A DNA stretch of 64,000 nucleotides from CAJOLV01 sp045631885 (lineage in GTDB: Bacteria > Bacillota_I > Bacilli_A > RFN20 > CAG-826). A program made the position numbers and the translations under genes. The notes beneath the pieces were generated by a model. It saw only the letters and a program-made list of their open reading frames with translations, did no database searches and was not told where the DNA came from. The stretch is taken from positions 1-64,000 of the forward strand of contig JAZQVN010000013.1 of assembly GCA_045631885.1 (NCBI GenBank), read 5' to 3'. This document shows positions 17,224 through 25,988 of the stretch, piece by piece (position 1 is the stretch's first letter; every line of letters begins with the position of its first letter).

Positions 17224-17580
17224 TTAGAATTCTAAGCCAGCTTCACGAGCGGCTTCCGCTAAAGCTTTAACACGACCGTGATAGATATAGCCGGATCTAT
17301 CAAAGACGACTTTCTTTAAACCTTTAGCTAATGCTTTTTCAGCGATATCCTTACCAACTTTAGCAGCGGCTTCAACATTGGAACCGTTTTCGAGTTTTAA
17401 GGACATACTGCTTGATGATACTAATGTGATTCTATTCACATCATCGATTAATTGTGCTTCGATATTTTTATTTGAACGGTAGACACATAATCTTGGTGTT
17501 TCAGGTTTGCCAGAGACTTTGGCTCTAACACGGGCATGTCTACGAACACGTGAGACATTTTTGGATTCTTTTTTAACCAT
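17224..17580 (-). CDS. rplR: Ribosomal protein L18
   Basis: 118 residues, usual length. RLCVYRSNKNIEAQLIDDVN and VVFDRSGYIYHGRVKALAEAAREAGL are typical. Binds 5S rRNA with L5. Confidence 0.97.
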   Translation of the reverse strand: MVKKESKNVSRVRRHARVRAKVSGKPETPRLCVYRSNKNIEAQLIDDVNRITLVSSSSMSLKLENGSNVEAAAKVGKDIAEKALAKGLKKVVFDRSGYIYHGRVKALAEAAREAGLEF

Positions 17581-17600
17581 AATTACCTATCTCCTTTCAA

Positions 17601-18158
17601 CTATTTAGCAGCACGTTTGCCTTCTTTTGTGGCAACGTATTCACCTTGATAACGGATACCTTTACCAAGATATGGCTCTGGACGACGGACATTTCTGATT
17701 CTGGCCGCGGTTTGTCCAACAGCTTGTTTGTCAATACCTTCGACTGCCACGAGGACAATACCGGTATTACCTTTCACTTCAGGAACGGAGATTTTCACGC
17801 CTTTTTCTGGAGTGATGACGATTGTGTGGGAATAACCAGCTGATAATTCAACGGCTTCACCTTTCATAACCGCTTTGTAACCAATACCTCTCATCTCTAA
17901 GACTTTCTTGAAGCCTTCGGAGACGCCGACGACTGCGTTATGAACGTTCGCACGGGTGGTACCATGGTTTTGTTTTGTTTGTTTTTCTTCGTTTTGACGG
18001 GTGAATGTCACAACTGTTCCTTCCACGTGGACATCGATGCCTTTGTTAATCATAACTTCGAGTGTGCCTTTTGGACCTTTAACAGTAGCGATACTTCCGT
18101 TAACTTCGACTGTTACTCCAGCAGGGAGATCAATGTGTTTATTACCAATACGTGACAT
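17601..18158 (-). CDS. rplF: Ribosomal protein L6
   Basis: 185 residues. MSRIGNKHIDLPAGVTV start and the C-terminal signature RRPEPYLGKGIRYQGE are diagnostic. Located near the factor-binding site of the large subunit. Confidence 0.97.
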   Translation of the reverse strand: MSRIGNKHIDLPAGVTVEVNGSIATVKGPKGTLEVMINKGIDVHVEGTVVTFTRQNEEKQTKQNHGTTRANVHNAVVGVSEGFKKVLEMRGIGYKAVMKGEAVELSAGYSHTIVITPEKGVKISVPEVKGNTGIVLVAVEGIDKQAVGQTAARIRNVRRPEPYLGKGIRYQGEYVATKEGKRAAK

Positions 18159-18169
18159 AAACTTTCCTC

Positions 18170-18562
18170 CTACCAGACATAGGCGATAACTTCGCCACCG
18201 ATACCTAATGTTCTCGCTTTTGCATCAGTCATAACTCCTTGAGATGTGGAGATGATGGCGATACCTAAGCCTTTGAGAACTTTTGGTAATTTTTCAACAC
18301 CAACGTTAACGCGTAAGCCTGGTTTAGAAATTTTCTTACAACCGGAGATAACACGTGTTCCGTCAGCGGCGTATTTTAATGTGATTGTTAATTCTTTTTT
18401 TACTTCGCCTTTGACTTTATAGTCAACGATGAAGCCTTCTTCTTTTAAGATTCTCGCAATTTCCACTTTCATCTTGGAACTTGGCATCTTAACAGATTCA
18501 TATTTTAATTGATTTGCGTTTCTAATGCGTGTGAGCATATCCGCAATTGGATCAGTCATCAT
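18170..18562 (-). CDS. rpsH: Ribosomal protein S8
   Basis: 130 residues. DPIADMLTRIRNANQ start and the C-terminal signature ISTSQGVMTDAKARTLGIGGE are diagnostic. Two ATG codons in tandem begin the reading frame. In some bacteria S8 represses this operon; no site for that was identified. Confidence 0.97.
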   Translation of the reverse strand: MMTDPIADMLTRIRNANQLKYESVKMPSSKMKVEIARILKEEGFIVDYKVKGEVKKELTITLKYAADGTRVISGCKKISKPGLRVNVGVEKLPKVLKGLGIAIISTSQGVMTDAKARTLGIGGEVIAYVW

Positions 18563-18583
18563 AAATAATCGATATCCTCCTTA

Positions 18584-18769
18584 TTACCAAGATGATTTTT
18601 TCATGCCTGGGATTTCACCCTTGTACGCTAATTCTCTTAAGCAGATACGGCATAAATGGAATTTTGAATAGACAGAATGAGGACGACCACAACGTTCACA
18701 TCTTGTGTATTCACGGACTTTATATTTTTGTGGTCTTGATTGACGGACTTTAATACTTGTCTTTGCCAT
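18584..18769 (-). CDS. rpsN: Ribosomal protein S14, zinc-binding form
   Basis: 61 residues, the short Firmicutes/Mollicutes form, with zinc ligands CERCGRP...CRICL and C-terminal GEIPGMKKSSW. Confidence 0.97.
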   Translation of the reverse strand: MAKTSIKVRQSRPQKYKVREYTRCERCGRPHSVYSKFHLCRICLRELAYKGEIPGMKKSSW

Positions 18770-18783
18770 TGTGTTCTCCTTTC

Positions 18784-19482
18784 TTATCTATGGAATGGCA
18801 TACCTAATAATTCTAATAAGGTAAATGCTTCTTCATCTTTTCTCGCTGTGGTAACGATAACGATATCCATACCACGAACTTTTGCCACTTTATCGTAATC
18901 GATTTCAGGGAAGATTAATTGTTCCTTGATACCTAAGGTGTAGTTACCACGACCATCAAAGGCGTTTCTGCTGACACCACGGAAGTCACGAACACGTGGG
19001 AGAGCGATGGAGACTAACTTATCAAAGAAGTCCCACATACGTAAGCCACGTAATGTAACTTTACAACCGATTTCTTGACCTTCTCTAACTTTGAAGGTAG
19101 CGATGGACTTTTTCGCTTTTGTAATGATTGGCTTTTGGCCAGTGATTTGTGCTAATTCAGCGACAGCTTCTTCTAAGCGTTTGCTGTCTTGTGTGGCATC
19201 ACCGACACCGATATTGATGACGATTTTGCTTAATGCTGGAATTTGCATAACGGAAGAATAGTTATATTTTTCCATTAAAGCCTTTTTGATTTCGTTTTCA
19301 TATTTGTCTTGTAAACGATTGGTAATGGCGGCTTTCTTGTTACCTTTACCGGCTTTTTTCGCTGCTTTTGGGGCGGCCTTTGGAGCTTCTGTCGCTGGAG
19401 CTTCTACTTTGTCTGCTTTAGGCGCAGCTGGTTTCTTCGCGGCTGGCTTTTTGGCGACTGGTTTCTTTTCTTCTTCTGCCAT
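18784..19482 (-). CDS. rplE: Ribosomal protein L5 with N-terminal extension
   Basis: 232 residues; the usual length is about 180. The conserved L5 core starts near residue 53 (ITNRLQDKYENEIKKALMEKY) and is complete to LLELLGMPF. The first ~50 residues are a Lys/Ala/Pro/Glu low-complexity tail with AKKPAAKKPAA-type repeats. The start fits an AGGAGG site, so the tail is probably real rather than a mis-called start. L5 binds 5S rRNA. Confidence 0.95.
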   Translation of the reverse strand: MAEEEKKPVAKKPAAKKPAAPKADKVEAPATEAPKAAPKAAKKAGKGNKKAAITNRLQDKYENEIKKALMEKYNYSSVMQIPALSKIVINIGVGDATQDSKRLEEAVAELAQITGQKPIITKAKKSIATFKVREGQEIGCKVTLRGLRMWDFFDKLVSIALPRVRDFRGVSRNAFDGRGNYTLGIKEQLIFPEIDYDKVAKVRGMDIVIVTTARKDEEAFTLLELLGMPFHR

Positions 19483-19496
19483 TGACTTCTTCCTCC

Positions 19497-19802
19497 TTAT
19501 AAGACTGTGCCGCTCTTCTTTGCGTAGCGGACTTTTTTACCCTTAACTTCTTTATGACCAATTCTGGTTGGTTTATGTGTTTTTGGGTCTTCAAGCATGA
19601 CGTTGGAGGCATCGATTGGAGCGTAAACTTCAACGATGCTGCCTTCTGGGTTAGCTTGGGTTGGTTTTTGGTGTTTCTTGCGGACGTTAACGCCTTCAAC
19701 AACGACTCTATTTAACTCTGGAATAACCTTTTGAATGGTTCCAGTTTTACCTTTATCGCGACCAGCAATAACAATAACTTTATCACCTGTTCTGAGATTC
19801 AT
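19497..19802 (-). CDS. rplX: Ribosomal protein L24
   Basis: 101 residues, KOW motif GDKVIVIAGRDKGKTGTIQKV at the N-terminus. Assembly initiator protein of the large subunit. Confidence 0.97.
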   Translation of the reverse strand: MNLRTGDKVIVIAGRDKGKTGTIQKVIPELNRVVVEGVNVRKKHQKPTQANPEGSIVEVYAPIDASNVMLEDPKTHKPTRIGHKEVKGKKVRYAKKSGTVL

Positions 19803-19817
19803 AGTTAACGGTCCTCC

Positions 19818-20195
19818 TTATAACACTTCTGGGGCGAGGGAGACAATTTTCATGAATCCTTCAACACCCTTATCACGTAATTCTCTGGCGACAGGGCCAA
19901 ACACACGTGTGCCTATAGGCGCGTTATCATCATTAATAATGACAACGGCATTGTCATCAAAGGCGATGGTTGAACCATCTGGTCTATTGATGGCTTTCTT
20001 TGTACGGACGATGACGCATCTGACGACATCACCCTTTTTCACTTTACCATTTGGGATGGCACTTTTGACGGCGCATAAGACGATATCACCGACTGATGCA
20101 CTTTTCTTAAAAGAACCACCGTAGAGAGTGAAAGCACGAACTGACTTCGCACCGCTGTTATCAGCGACGTTAAGATTGGTTTCCTTTTGGATCAT
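19818..20195 (-). CDS. rplN: Ribosomal protein L14
   Basis: 125 residues. MIQKETNLNVADNSGAKSV start and VFGPVARELRDKGVEGFMKI end are diagnostic. Overlaps the rpsQ stop by one nucleotide. Confidence 0.97.
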   Translation of the reverse strand: MIQKETNLNVADNSGAKSVRAFTLYGGSFKKSASVGDIVLCAVKSAIPNGKVKKGDVVRCVIVRTKKAINRPDGSTIAFDDNAVVIINDDNAPIGTRVFGPVARELRDKGVEGFMKIVSLAPEVL

Positions 20196-20551
20196 TATTT
20201 GCTTTCCTCCTCACTAGCATCTTTACCAGTGGCTTCGGCGACTTCAGCGGCTTCTTCAGCTCTGATTTCAGCTTCAGCTTCTTTCACTGATAATTCAGCT
20301 TTTTTATCGATACTCACTAATCTGAATCTTTTGGAAGCGGAGAGTTTTCTGGTTTCCATGATGGTAACCACATCACCGACTTTGGCTTCGTTATTTTCAT
20401 CGTGAGCGTAGAATTTTTTACCGTATTTAACACGTTTGCCATATTTGGCGTGTCTGCGGTGAGTTTCAACAAGGACGACGATTGTCTTATCGTTCTTATC
20501 AGAAACAACGACACCTTGAACAGTTCTTCTTGCAGCAACTTTTCTTTCCAT
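20195..20551 (-). CDS. rpsQ: Ribosomal protein S17 with acidic C-terminal extension
   Basis: 118 residues; the usual length is about 85. Core VVSDKNDKTIVVLVETHRRHAKYGK through GDVVTIMETRKLSASKRFRLV. From about residue 88 the chain continues as a Glu/Ala-rich tail ending EESK. This is one of five ribosomal proteins in the operon with such low-complexity extensions. Confidence 0.95.
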   Translation of the reverse strand: MERKVAARRTVQGVVVSDKNDKTIVVLVETHRRHAKYGKRVKYGKKFYAHDENNEAKVGDVVTIMETRKLSASKRFRLVSIDKKAELSVKEAEAEIRAEEAAEVAEATGKDASEEESK

Positions 20552-20565
20552 GACAACGTTCCTCC

Positions 20566-20766
20566 TTATTTATTCTCAGCTAATTCACGTTCTCTAAGAA
20601 CGAGATTAACTCTAGCGATGTCTTTTCTCACAGCGATGACATCTTCGCCTCTTTCGAGAGCACCGACAGCTTTCTTTCTGCGGAGTTCGAATAATTGTTC
20701 TTTAAGTGAGTATAATTTTTCTTTTAATTCCGCTGTGGATAAATCACGTACTTCATTAATTTTCAT
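20566..20766 (-). CDS. rpmC: Ribosomal protein L29
   Basis: 66 residues. EVRDLSTAELKEKLYSLKEQLFELRRKKA and the C-terminal DIARVNLVLRERE are typical. Lies at the tunnel exit of the large subunit. Confidence 0.97.
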   Translation of the reverse strand: MKINEVRDLSTAELKEKLYSLKEQLFELRRKKAVGALERGEDVIAVRKDIARVNLVLRERELAENK

Positions 20767-20772
20767 AATCGA

Positions 20773-21186
20773 TTATTCCTCACCTTTCTTGACAACTTTT
20801 GTTTTGATTGGGAGTTTGTAGCCCGCTAAGTGGAGAGCTTGACGTGCATCTTCTTCAGAAATACCGGTAACTTCGAACATGATGGTACCTTTTCTGACGA
20901 CTGCCACCCAATCTTCTGGGGAACCTTTACCTGAACCCATACGGACTTCAGCAGGTTTCTTTGTTTTTGCTAAATGTGGGAAGATACGGATGATGACCTT
21001 ACCACCTTTTTTGGTGTATCTGGAGATAACGACACGAGCCGCTTCGATTTGACGAGTTGTAATCCACGCGCCTTCGAGAGCTTGTAAACCAAATTCACCG
21101 AATGCAACGGTGCTGCCACCTTTGCAATGACCTTCATATTTAATAATATGAGGACGTCTGTATTTGACTCTTTTTGGTTGTAACAT
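20773..21186 (-). CDS. rplP: Ribosomal protein L16
   Basis: 137 residues. MLQPKRVKYRRPHI start, GEFGLQALEGAWITTRQIEAAR and RMGSGKGSPEDWVAVV are diagnostic. Contacts A-site tRNA elements. Confidence 0.97.
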   Translation of the reverse strand: MLQPKRVKYRRPHIIKYEGHCKGGSTVAFGEFGLQALEGAWITTRQIEAARVVISRYTKKGGKVIIRIFPHLAKTKKPAEVRMGSGKGSPEDWVAVVRKGTIMFEVTGISEEDARQALHLAGYKLPIKTKVVKKGEE

Positions 21187-21188
21187 GA

Positions 21189-21869
21189 CTATTCTCCTTT
21201 CCCTTCAGAAGATTTCTTTTGAAGTTCAGGACGGATTTCGCCACGGCAGATCCAAACTTTGACACCTAAGCGACCATATTGTGTCGCGGCTTCGGTTTTC
21301 GCATAGTCGATATCGCTTCTTAAGGTATGAAGAGGAATGATACCTTCTTTATAGCCTTCACTTCTAGCGATATCCGCGCCACCTAAACGGCCAGAAACTA
21401 ATGTTCTGATACCTTTCGCGCCAGCTTTACGGACTCTTTGGATAGCTTTCTTTTGGACGCTTCTGAAACTTGCTCTTTCTTCTAATTGTTTGGCGATAGA
21501 TTCGGCAACAATTGTCGCGTCTAAGTCAGGATTTTTCACTTCTTGGACGTCGACTCTGACATCAGAGCCTTTCAAAATCTTATTTAAATCTTCTTTAATT
21601 TTATTAATGGTTTTGCCATCTTGACCGATGACAACGCCTGGTCTGGCAACGTGGATGGAAACCACGACTTTTTGACCGGCTTCTGCTTTGCTTCTTTCGA
21701 TGACGACATGAGAGAGCATAGCTTCTTTGAGGTTCTTTTCGAGATATTTACGAACTTTGATATCTTCGTTGAGGAAGACATGGAATTCTTTGTCATCAGC
21801 AAACCAACGAGAATTCCAATCCTTGTTGATGCCAATACGCATTCCAACTGGACTTACTTTTTGACCCAT
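21189..21869 (-). CDS. rpsC: Ribosomal protein S3
   Basis: 226 residues. MGQKVSPVGMRIGINKDWNSRW start, a KH domain with GVVIGQDGKTI, and GRLGGADIARSEGYKEG are typical. Forms part of the mRNA entry site. Confidence 0.97.
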   Translation of the reverse strand: MGQKVSPVGMRIGINKDWNSRWFADDKEFHVFLNEDIKVRKYLEKNLKEAMLSHVVIERSKAEAGQKVVVSIHVARPGVVIGQDGKTINKIKEDLNKILKGSDVRVDVQEVKNPDLDATIVAESIAKQLEERASFRSVQKKAIQRVRKAGAKGIRTLVSGRLGGADIARSEGYKEGIIPLHTLRSDIDYAKTEAATQYGRLGVKVWICRGEIRPELQKKSSEGKGE

Positions 21870-21884
21870 TTAATGTTTTCCTCC

Positions 21885-22379
21885 TTATCTCATTTTCACG
21901 ACCACTGTTAAGTGGCATGATCTCTTCACTAAACCAGAAGCTGAACCTTTCGCTCTTGGTAAGTATCTTTTCATTCTTAAGCCATCATTTGCGTAAATGG
22001 TTGCGACATATAATTTGTCTTCATCCATTCCGAAGTTGTTGGTGGCGTTTGCCGCTGCGGATTTGATTAGTTTTGCAACTGGGACGCTGGCGGCTTTGTT
22101 GACGTTGGCTAAGATGCCTAATGCTTCTTTAACGTCTTTGCCTCTCACTAAGTCAATGACAAGTCTCGCTTTGCGAGGAGTGACTCTGACGTTCTTAGCA
22201 ATTGCTCTTGCTTCGGTTGGCATTGGTTTCTTTGGTGCTTCAACTTTAGCTGCTTTAGCGGCTTTTGCTGTTTTCTTTTCCGCTTTTGGTGCGGCGGCTT
22301 CTGTAACAGGAGCTTCTTCAGTGACTGGAGCAGCAGCTTTAGCTCTTGGCTTGCGTGCGACTTTCTTTTCTTCTGCCAT
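21885..22379 (-). CDS. rplV: Ribosomal protein L22 with N-terminal extension
   Basis: 164 residues; the usual length is about 110. The core begins near residue 53 (PTEARAIAKNVRVTPRKARLV) and ends SGLVKRSCHLTVVVK. The first ~50 residues are an Ala/Lys/Pro/Glu tail. L22 in most bacteria has an extended beta-hairpin in the exit tunnel; the added N-terminal tail would be outside the core fold. Confidence 0.95.
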   Translation of the reverse strand: MAEEKKVARKPRAKAAAPVTEEAPVTEAAAPKAEKKTAKAAKAAKVEAPKKPMPTEARAIAKNVRVTPRKARLVIDLVRGKDVKEALGILANVNKAASVPVAKLIKSAAANATNNFGMDEDKLYVATIYANDGLRMKRYLPRAKGSASGLVKRSCHLTVVVKMR

Positions 22380-22393
22380 GATAATTCCTCCTA

Positions 22394-22687
22394 TTACTTA
22401 CCGGCGTTCGCTGCTTTATCTTCAGCAGTGTGGCCTGTGTGTCCAGTGAATTTTCTTGTTGGGGAGAATTCACCTAACTTATGTCCGACCATATCTTCTG
22501 TGACATACACAGAGATGTGTTCTTTACCATTGTAGACCGCGAAGGTGTGGCCAACGAATGATGGATAAATGGTTGAACGACGGGACCATGTTTTGATGAT
22601 CTCTTTTTTGTTACTAGCGTTTAATGCTTCGACTTTCTTCATTAATGAAGCATCGACGAATGCGCCTTTTTTCAAACTTCTAGACAT
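22394..22687 (-). CDS. rpsS: Ribosomal protein S19
   Basis: 97 residues starting MSRSLKKGAFVDASL. An ATG two codons upstream (22693) is only 2 nt from the AAGGAGG site, so 22687 is preferred by spacing and by family start. Core motif STIYPSFVGHTFAVYNGKEH. Confidence 0.96.
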   Translation of the reverse strand: MSRSLKKGAFVDASLMKKVEALNASNKKEIIKTWSRRSTIYPSFVGHTFAVYNGKEHISVYVTEDMVGHKLGEFSPTRKFTGHTGHTAEDKAANAGK

Positions 22688-22708
22688 ATTCATTTCCTCC
22701 TTCTGCGA

Positions 22709-23542
22709 TTATTTGCCGTTGCGTCTACGGACGATTAATTTATTTGACGCTTTCTTTTGGTTACGGGTTTTGACGCCTAACGCACGTTTACCCCAAGGTG
22801 TACGTGGAGCATCTCTACCAACAGGACATTTACCTTCACCACCACCATGTGGGTGATCAACTGGGTTCATAACGGAACCACGGACTGTTGGTCTAGTACC
22901 TAACCATCTTGTTTTACCGGCCTTACCATTATTGATAAGGTTCCAGTCTTCGTTACCGACAAAGCCGATTGTGGCACGGCAGTTGCCGAGAATCTTTCTC
23001 ACTTCACCAGAAGCGAGTCTGACCATGACGTATTTTCCTTCGGAACCGAGGACTTGAGCTGCTGTACCAGCGGCACGGCAGAGTTGTCCACCCTTACCAG
23101 GTTCTAATTCAACGTTGTGAATGAAGGTACCTTCAGGAATGCTCTTTAAGCACATAGCGTTACCAGGAATAACATCGCAGGCAACACCGGAAATAACTTT
23201 GTATCCGACTTTGATATCTTTTGGTGCGAGAATGTATCTCTTTTCACCATCGGCGTAACAAACTAAGCAAATGTTAGCGTTACGGTTTGGATCATACTCG
23301 ATAGTTTTCACGACCGCTGGGATATCATCTTTATTACGTTTGAAGTCAATAACACGATATTTGCGTTTATGACCTCCACCAATGTGGCGGCAGGTGATTT
23401 TACCTTGATTATTTCTTCCGCCTGTTTTGGATAAACTGACTAATAAGCTTTTCTCAGGAGTATTGGTAGTGATTTCACTGAATGTCGAGTTGGTCATGTT
23501 TCTACGGCTTGGTGTCGTAGGTTTGTAAGTTCTAATAGACAT
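22709..23542 (-). CDS. rplB: Ribosomal protein L2
   Basis: 277 residues, usual length. GGRNNQGKITCRHIGGGHKRKYR and the C-terminal signature VMNPVDHPHGGGEGK, part of the peptidyl-transferase region, are intact. Confidence 0.98.
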   Translation of the reverse strand: MSIRTYKPTTPSRRNMTNSTFSEITTNTPEKSLLVSLSKTGGRNNQGKITCRHIGGGHKRKYRVIDFKRNKDDIPAVVKTIEYDPNRNANICLVCYADGEKRYILAPKDIKVGYKVISGVACDVIPGNAMCLKSIPEGTFIHNVELEPGKGGQLCRAAGTAAQVLGSEGKYVMVRLASGEVRKILGNCRATIGFVGNEDWNLINNGKAGKTRWLGTRPTVRGSVMNPVDHPHGGGEGKCPVGRDAPRTPWGKRALGVKTRNQKKASNKLIVRRRNGK

Positions 23543-23582
23543 TACTTTTTCCTCCTATAATTTGAATAGTTTGAACTTTTAA

Positions 23583-23924
23583 CTATTCTTTGAATAAGTC
23601 AATCGCTTCGCCTTCTGCGATGGTAACGACTGCTTTCTTATAACCGGAGATCTTACCTTGGTAACGGGTGCCTCTGGTTGTTAATTTGGTCTTAACATTG
23701 GAGATTGTGACATCCAAGACTTTGACTTGGAAGATTCTCTCAAACGCTAATTTGACTTCTGTCTTATTCGCGTCTGGTAAGACTTTTAATGTTACTTTGT
23801 TTTCGTTTTGCATTAACGCCATTGATTTCTCAGTGATGATTGGCTTAACGATAACTTCGTAATCTCTTTGGGTAGCTTTTGGGAAGCTTGGTTTAGCTTC
23901 AACAACTTTCTTTGTTCTGGCCAT
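23583..23924 (-). CDS. rplW: Ribosomal protein L23
   Basis: 113 residues; a short basic N-terminal stretch of about 20 residues precedes the core DYEVIVKPIITEKSMALM. Docking site for trigger factor and SRP at the tunnel exit. Confidence 0.96.
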   Translation of the reverse strand: MARTKKVVEAKPSFPKATQRDYEVIVKPIITEKSMALMQNENKVTLKVLPDANKTEVKLAFERIFQVKVLDVTISNVKTKLTTRGTRYQGKISGYKKAVVTIAEGEAIDLFKE

Positions 23925-23925
23925 A

Positions 23926-24561
23926 TTACTTTAATGCCTCCTCAACTGCTTTAACCGCTTCAAGGCTGATGACTAAGTTGTCAGCATTTAATAAGTCGAG
24001 AACGCTTAAGTTATCTTTTGTAACAACTCTGGCGTAGCCAACATTTCTGCAGCTTCCAACTAAGTTTTCATCTAATTCAGAGACGACGACTAAGGATTTC
24101 TTATTCGCTTGTAATGCATCGAGCATTGCGACGAAGTTCTTTGTCTTCTTTTCGGTGAATTTGATTTCATCAACAACGATTAATCCTTCTTTGGCTTTTA
24201 AGCTGAGAGCGGATTTAACCGCGAGAGCGTGTTCTTTCTTGTTTTGGGAAATCTTGTAGTTTTGATTTCCAACTGGTCCGAAGACCGTTCCACCACCAAC
24301 CCAAACAGGTGAGCGGGTTGTACCAGCACGAGCGCGGCCAGTACCTTTTTGACGGAATGGCTTTTTGCCACCGCCACTCACTTCGTGACGAACTTTTGTT
24401 TTAGCTGTCGCTTGGCGAGAATTGCTTTGTTCAACTTGAACAGCGTCGAACATAGCTTGGTTATGAGGTTCAATTCCGAAGACAGAAGCGCTTAAGCCTA
24501 ATTTTGAGACTTCTTCGCCCTTCATGTTAAGGACTTTGACATTGATTTTCTTTTCTGCCAT
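23926..24561 (-). CDS. rplD: Ribosomal protein L4
   Basis: 211 residues. Signature RQKGTGRARAGTTRSPVWVGGG is intact. In several bacteria L4 represses its own S10 operon through the leader RNA; a structured leader is present here (see 25655-25777). Confidence 0.97.
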   Translation of the reverse strand: MAEKKINVKVLNMKGEEVSKLGLSASVFGIEPHNQAMFDAVQVEQSNSRQATAKTKVRHEVSGGGKKPFRQKGTGRARAGTTRSPVWVGGGTVFGPVGNQNYKISQNKKEHALAVKSALSLKAKEGLIVVDEIKFTEKKTKNFVAMLDALQANKKSLVVVSELDENLVGSCRNVGYARVVTKDNLSVLDLLNADNLVISLEAVKAVEEALK

Positions 24562-24582
24562 AACTTTGTTCTCCTTTCTGTT

Positions 24583-25317
24583 CTATTCTTTTGGTTCTTC
24601 AGCGGCTGGAGCAGCTTCAACTGGAGCTTCTTCAACGACTGGCGCTGGAGTGCGATCGATTAAGGTCTTTGCTTGTTCTGGATGTTTGACTTCCTTAACA
24701 GCGCTTCTAATTGTCACGATGGACTTCTTAGGACCTGGGATACCACCTTTAATTAAGATGTAGCCTTTTTCCGCGTTGACATCGACAACTAAGAGGTTGA
24801 GGATTGTCACGGATTCATTTCCCCAGTGACCAGACATGTGTTTGCCTGGCATAACGCCGTGGTTGTAACGACCATTGTTAGCGAAGGTACCTTGACCTCT
24901 GTGGTAACCTGAACCATGGCCTTTTGGACCGATGTGTTGGTTCCATCTCTTAATAACGCCACTATAGCCATGACCTTTTCCTGTACCGATGACATCGACG
25001 ATATCACCTTTCTTGAAGAGGTCAGCGGTGATTAAGTCACCTAATTTGTAGTTGGCCATTTCGTCACCACGTAATTCTTTACTAACTTCATGTGGAACTG
25101 TGCCGGCTTTCTTAGCAATACCTAATTCTGGTTTGTTAGCGCGGCTTTCTTTCTTTTCTTCGTAGCCAACTTGAACTGCCACATAACCGTCTTTTTCGAC
25201 TGTCTTAACTTGTGTGACAACGTTTGGTAAGACTTCAACGACGGTAACTGGATACATGGTGCCATCTTCAGCGAAGACTTCTGTCATGCCCATTTTACGA
25301 CCTAAAATTGCTTTCAT
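24583..25317 (-). CDS. rplC: Ribosomal protein L3 with Ala/Glu/Pro C-terminal tail
   Basis: 244 residues; the usual length is about 210. Start MKAILGRKMGMTEVF and the core GHGYSGVIKRWNQHIGPKGHGSG are typical. The last ~30 residues are low-complexity (VVEEAPVEAAPAAEEPKE-type), like the tails on S5, L5, L22 and S17. Confidence 0.96.
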   Translation of the reverse strand: MKAILGRKMGMTEVFAEDGTMYPVTVVEVLPNVVTQVKTVEKDGYVAVQVGYEEKKESRANKPELGIAKKAGTVPHEVSKELRGDEMANYKLGDLITADLFKKGDIVDVIGTGKGHGYSGVIKRWNQHIGPKGHGSGYHRGQGTFANNGRYNHGVMPGKHMSGHWGNESVTILNLLVVDVNAEKGYILIKGGIPGPKKSIVTIRSAVKEVKHPEQAKTLIDRTPAPVVEEAPVEAAPAAEEPKE

Positions 25318-25331
25318 TTCGTCTTACCTCC

Positions 25332-25643
25332 TTATAATTTGAATTCGATATCAACTCCTGCTGCGAGATCGAGATTCTTGAGAGCATCAATTGTCTCTTT
25401 CTTTGGATTTAAGATATCGATGATACGTTTGTGTGTTCTGATTTCGAATTGTTCACGGGAATCCTTATATTTGTGAACAGCTCTTAAAATCGTATAAACT
25501 TGTTTTTCCGTGGGTAGCGGAATAGGACCCACAACGGTAGCCCCAGTCTTTTTCGCTGCTGCGACGATCTTTTCAGCGGCAACATCTAAGTTGACGTGAT
25601 CGTAAGCTTGTAAGCGAACCCTGATTTTGGTAGCTTTTGCCAT
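25332..25643 (-). CDS. rpsJ: Ribosomal protein S10
   Basis: 103 residues. KIRVRLQAYDHVNLD start and SREQFEIRTHKRIIDI are diagnostic. First gene of the 15-kb operon; also functions as NusE in transcription antitermination. AGGAGG at 25655-25660. Confidence 0.97.
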   Translation of the reverse strand: MAKATKIRVRLQAYDHVNLDVAAEKIVAAAKKTGATVVGPIPLPTEKQVYTILRAVHKYKDSREQFEIRTHKRIIDILNPKKETIDALKNLDLAAGVDIEFKL

Positions 25644-25654
25644 GAATTGAATTT

Positions 25655-25777
25655 CCTCCTATCACTTTCAGGCTTTGACTTGTCTCTCTACTTGCGAATT
25701 ACCTGATGACACCTTCATGACAACGCTTGTGGGTGTATCAGCAACCTCGCACATCAACGCGAGCAGTCAACGTTCAA
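25655..25777 (-). ncRNA. Structured S10-operon leader RNA
   Basis: The 5' untranslated region of about 125 nt folds well. One hairpin is CTCGC...GCGAG (arms 25746-25750 and 25759-25763). A second is CTGATACACC paired with GGTGTCATCAG (arms 25732-25741 and 25703-25713), with an inner ACAA/TTGT stem (25720-25730). Leaders like this serve autoregulation by L4 in other bacteria; whether this one does is inference. No transcription terminator is evident in it. Confidence 0.6.
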
Positions 25778-25806
25778 ATCATACCCCCTTCGCGTATATG
25801 TGTCAA
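25778..25806 (-). promoter_or_regulatory. S10 operon promoter
   Basis: TTGACA (25801-25806) and TATGAT (25778-25783) separated by exactly 17 nt: a near-consensus housekeeping promoter, as expected for the ribosomal operon. Confidence 0.85.
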
Positions 25807-25988
25807 TAATATTTTTAAATAAATTAAAAGAAAAGAAATTGGGCACGTAAAATAACTATCGATAATTCGGTAATTTTTGCCTAAAAATATGGAGAGGAAA
25901 CAACTTTTTACTAACAAAAAACCGATTTTTTTCGCTCATTTTTTGATATTTTTGACCTAAAAATCAGCAAGAAAAAGGCGATTAAAAA
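25807..25988. other. AT-rich gene-free segment with imperfect inverted repeats
   Basis: No ORF. It contains two related short inverted repeats, ATTTTTGCCTAAAAAT (25874-25889) and ATTTTTGACCTAAAAAT (25949-25965). The first belongs to a 30-nt stretch (25863-25892) that is nearly repeated upstream of oppA at 49334-49363. This segment probably includes the promoter of the structured RNA that follows, but I could not identify it. Confidence 0.4.

Noticed and set aside
25763..25800. tRNA-like GTTCAAATC followed by CCCCC
   Set aside because: No clover-leaf partner arms could be built and the segment coincides with the consensus promoter of the S10 operon. No tRNA gene was found in the window.
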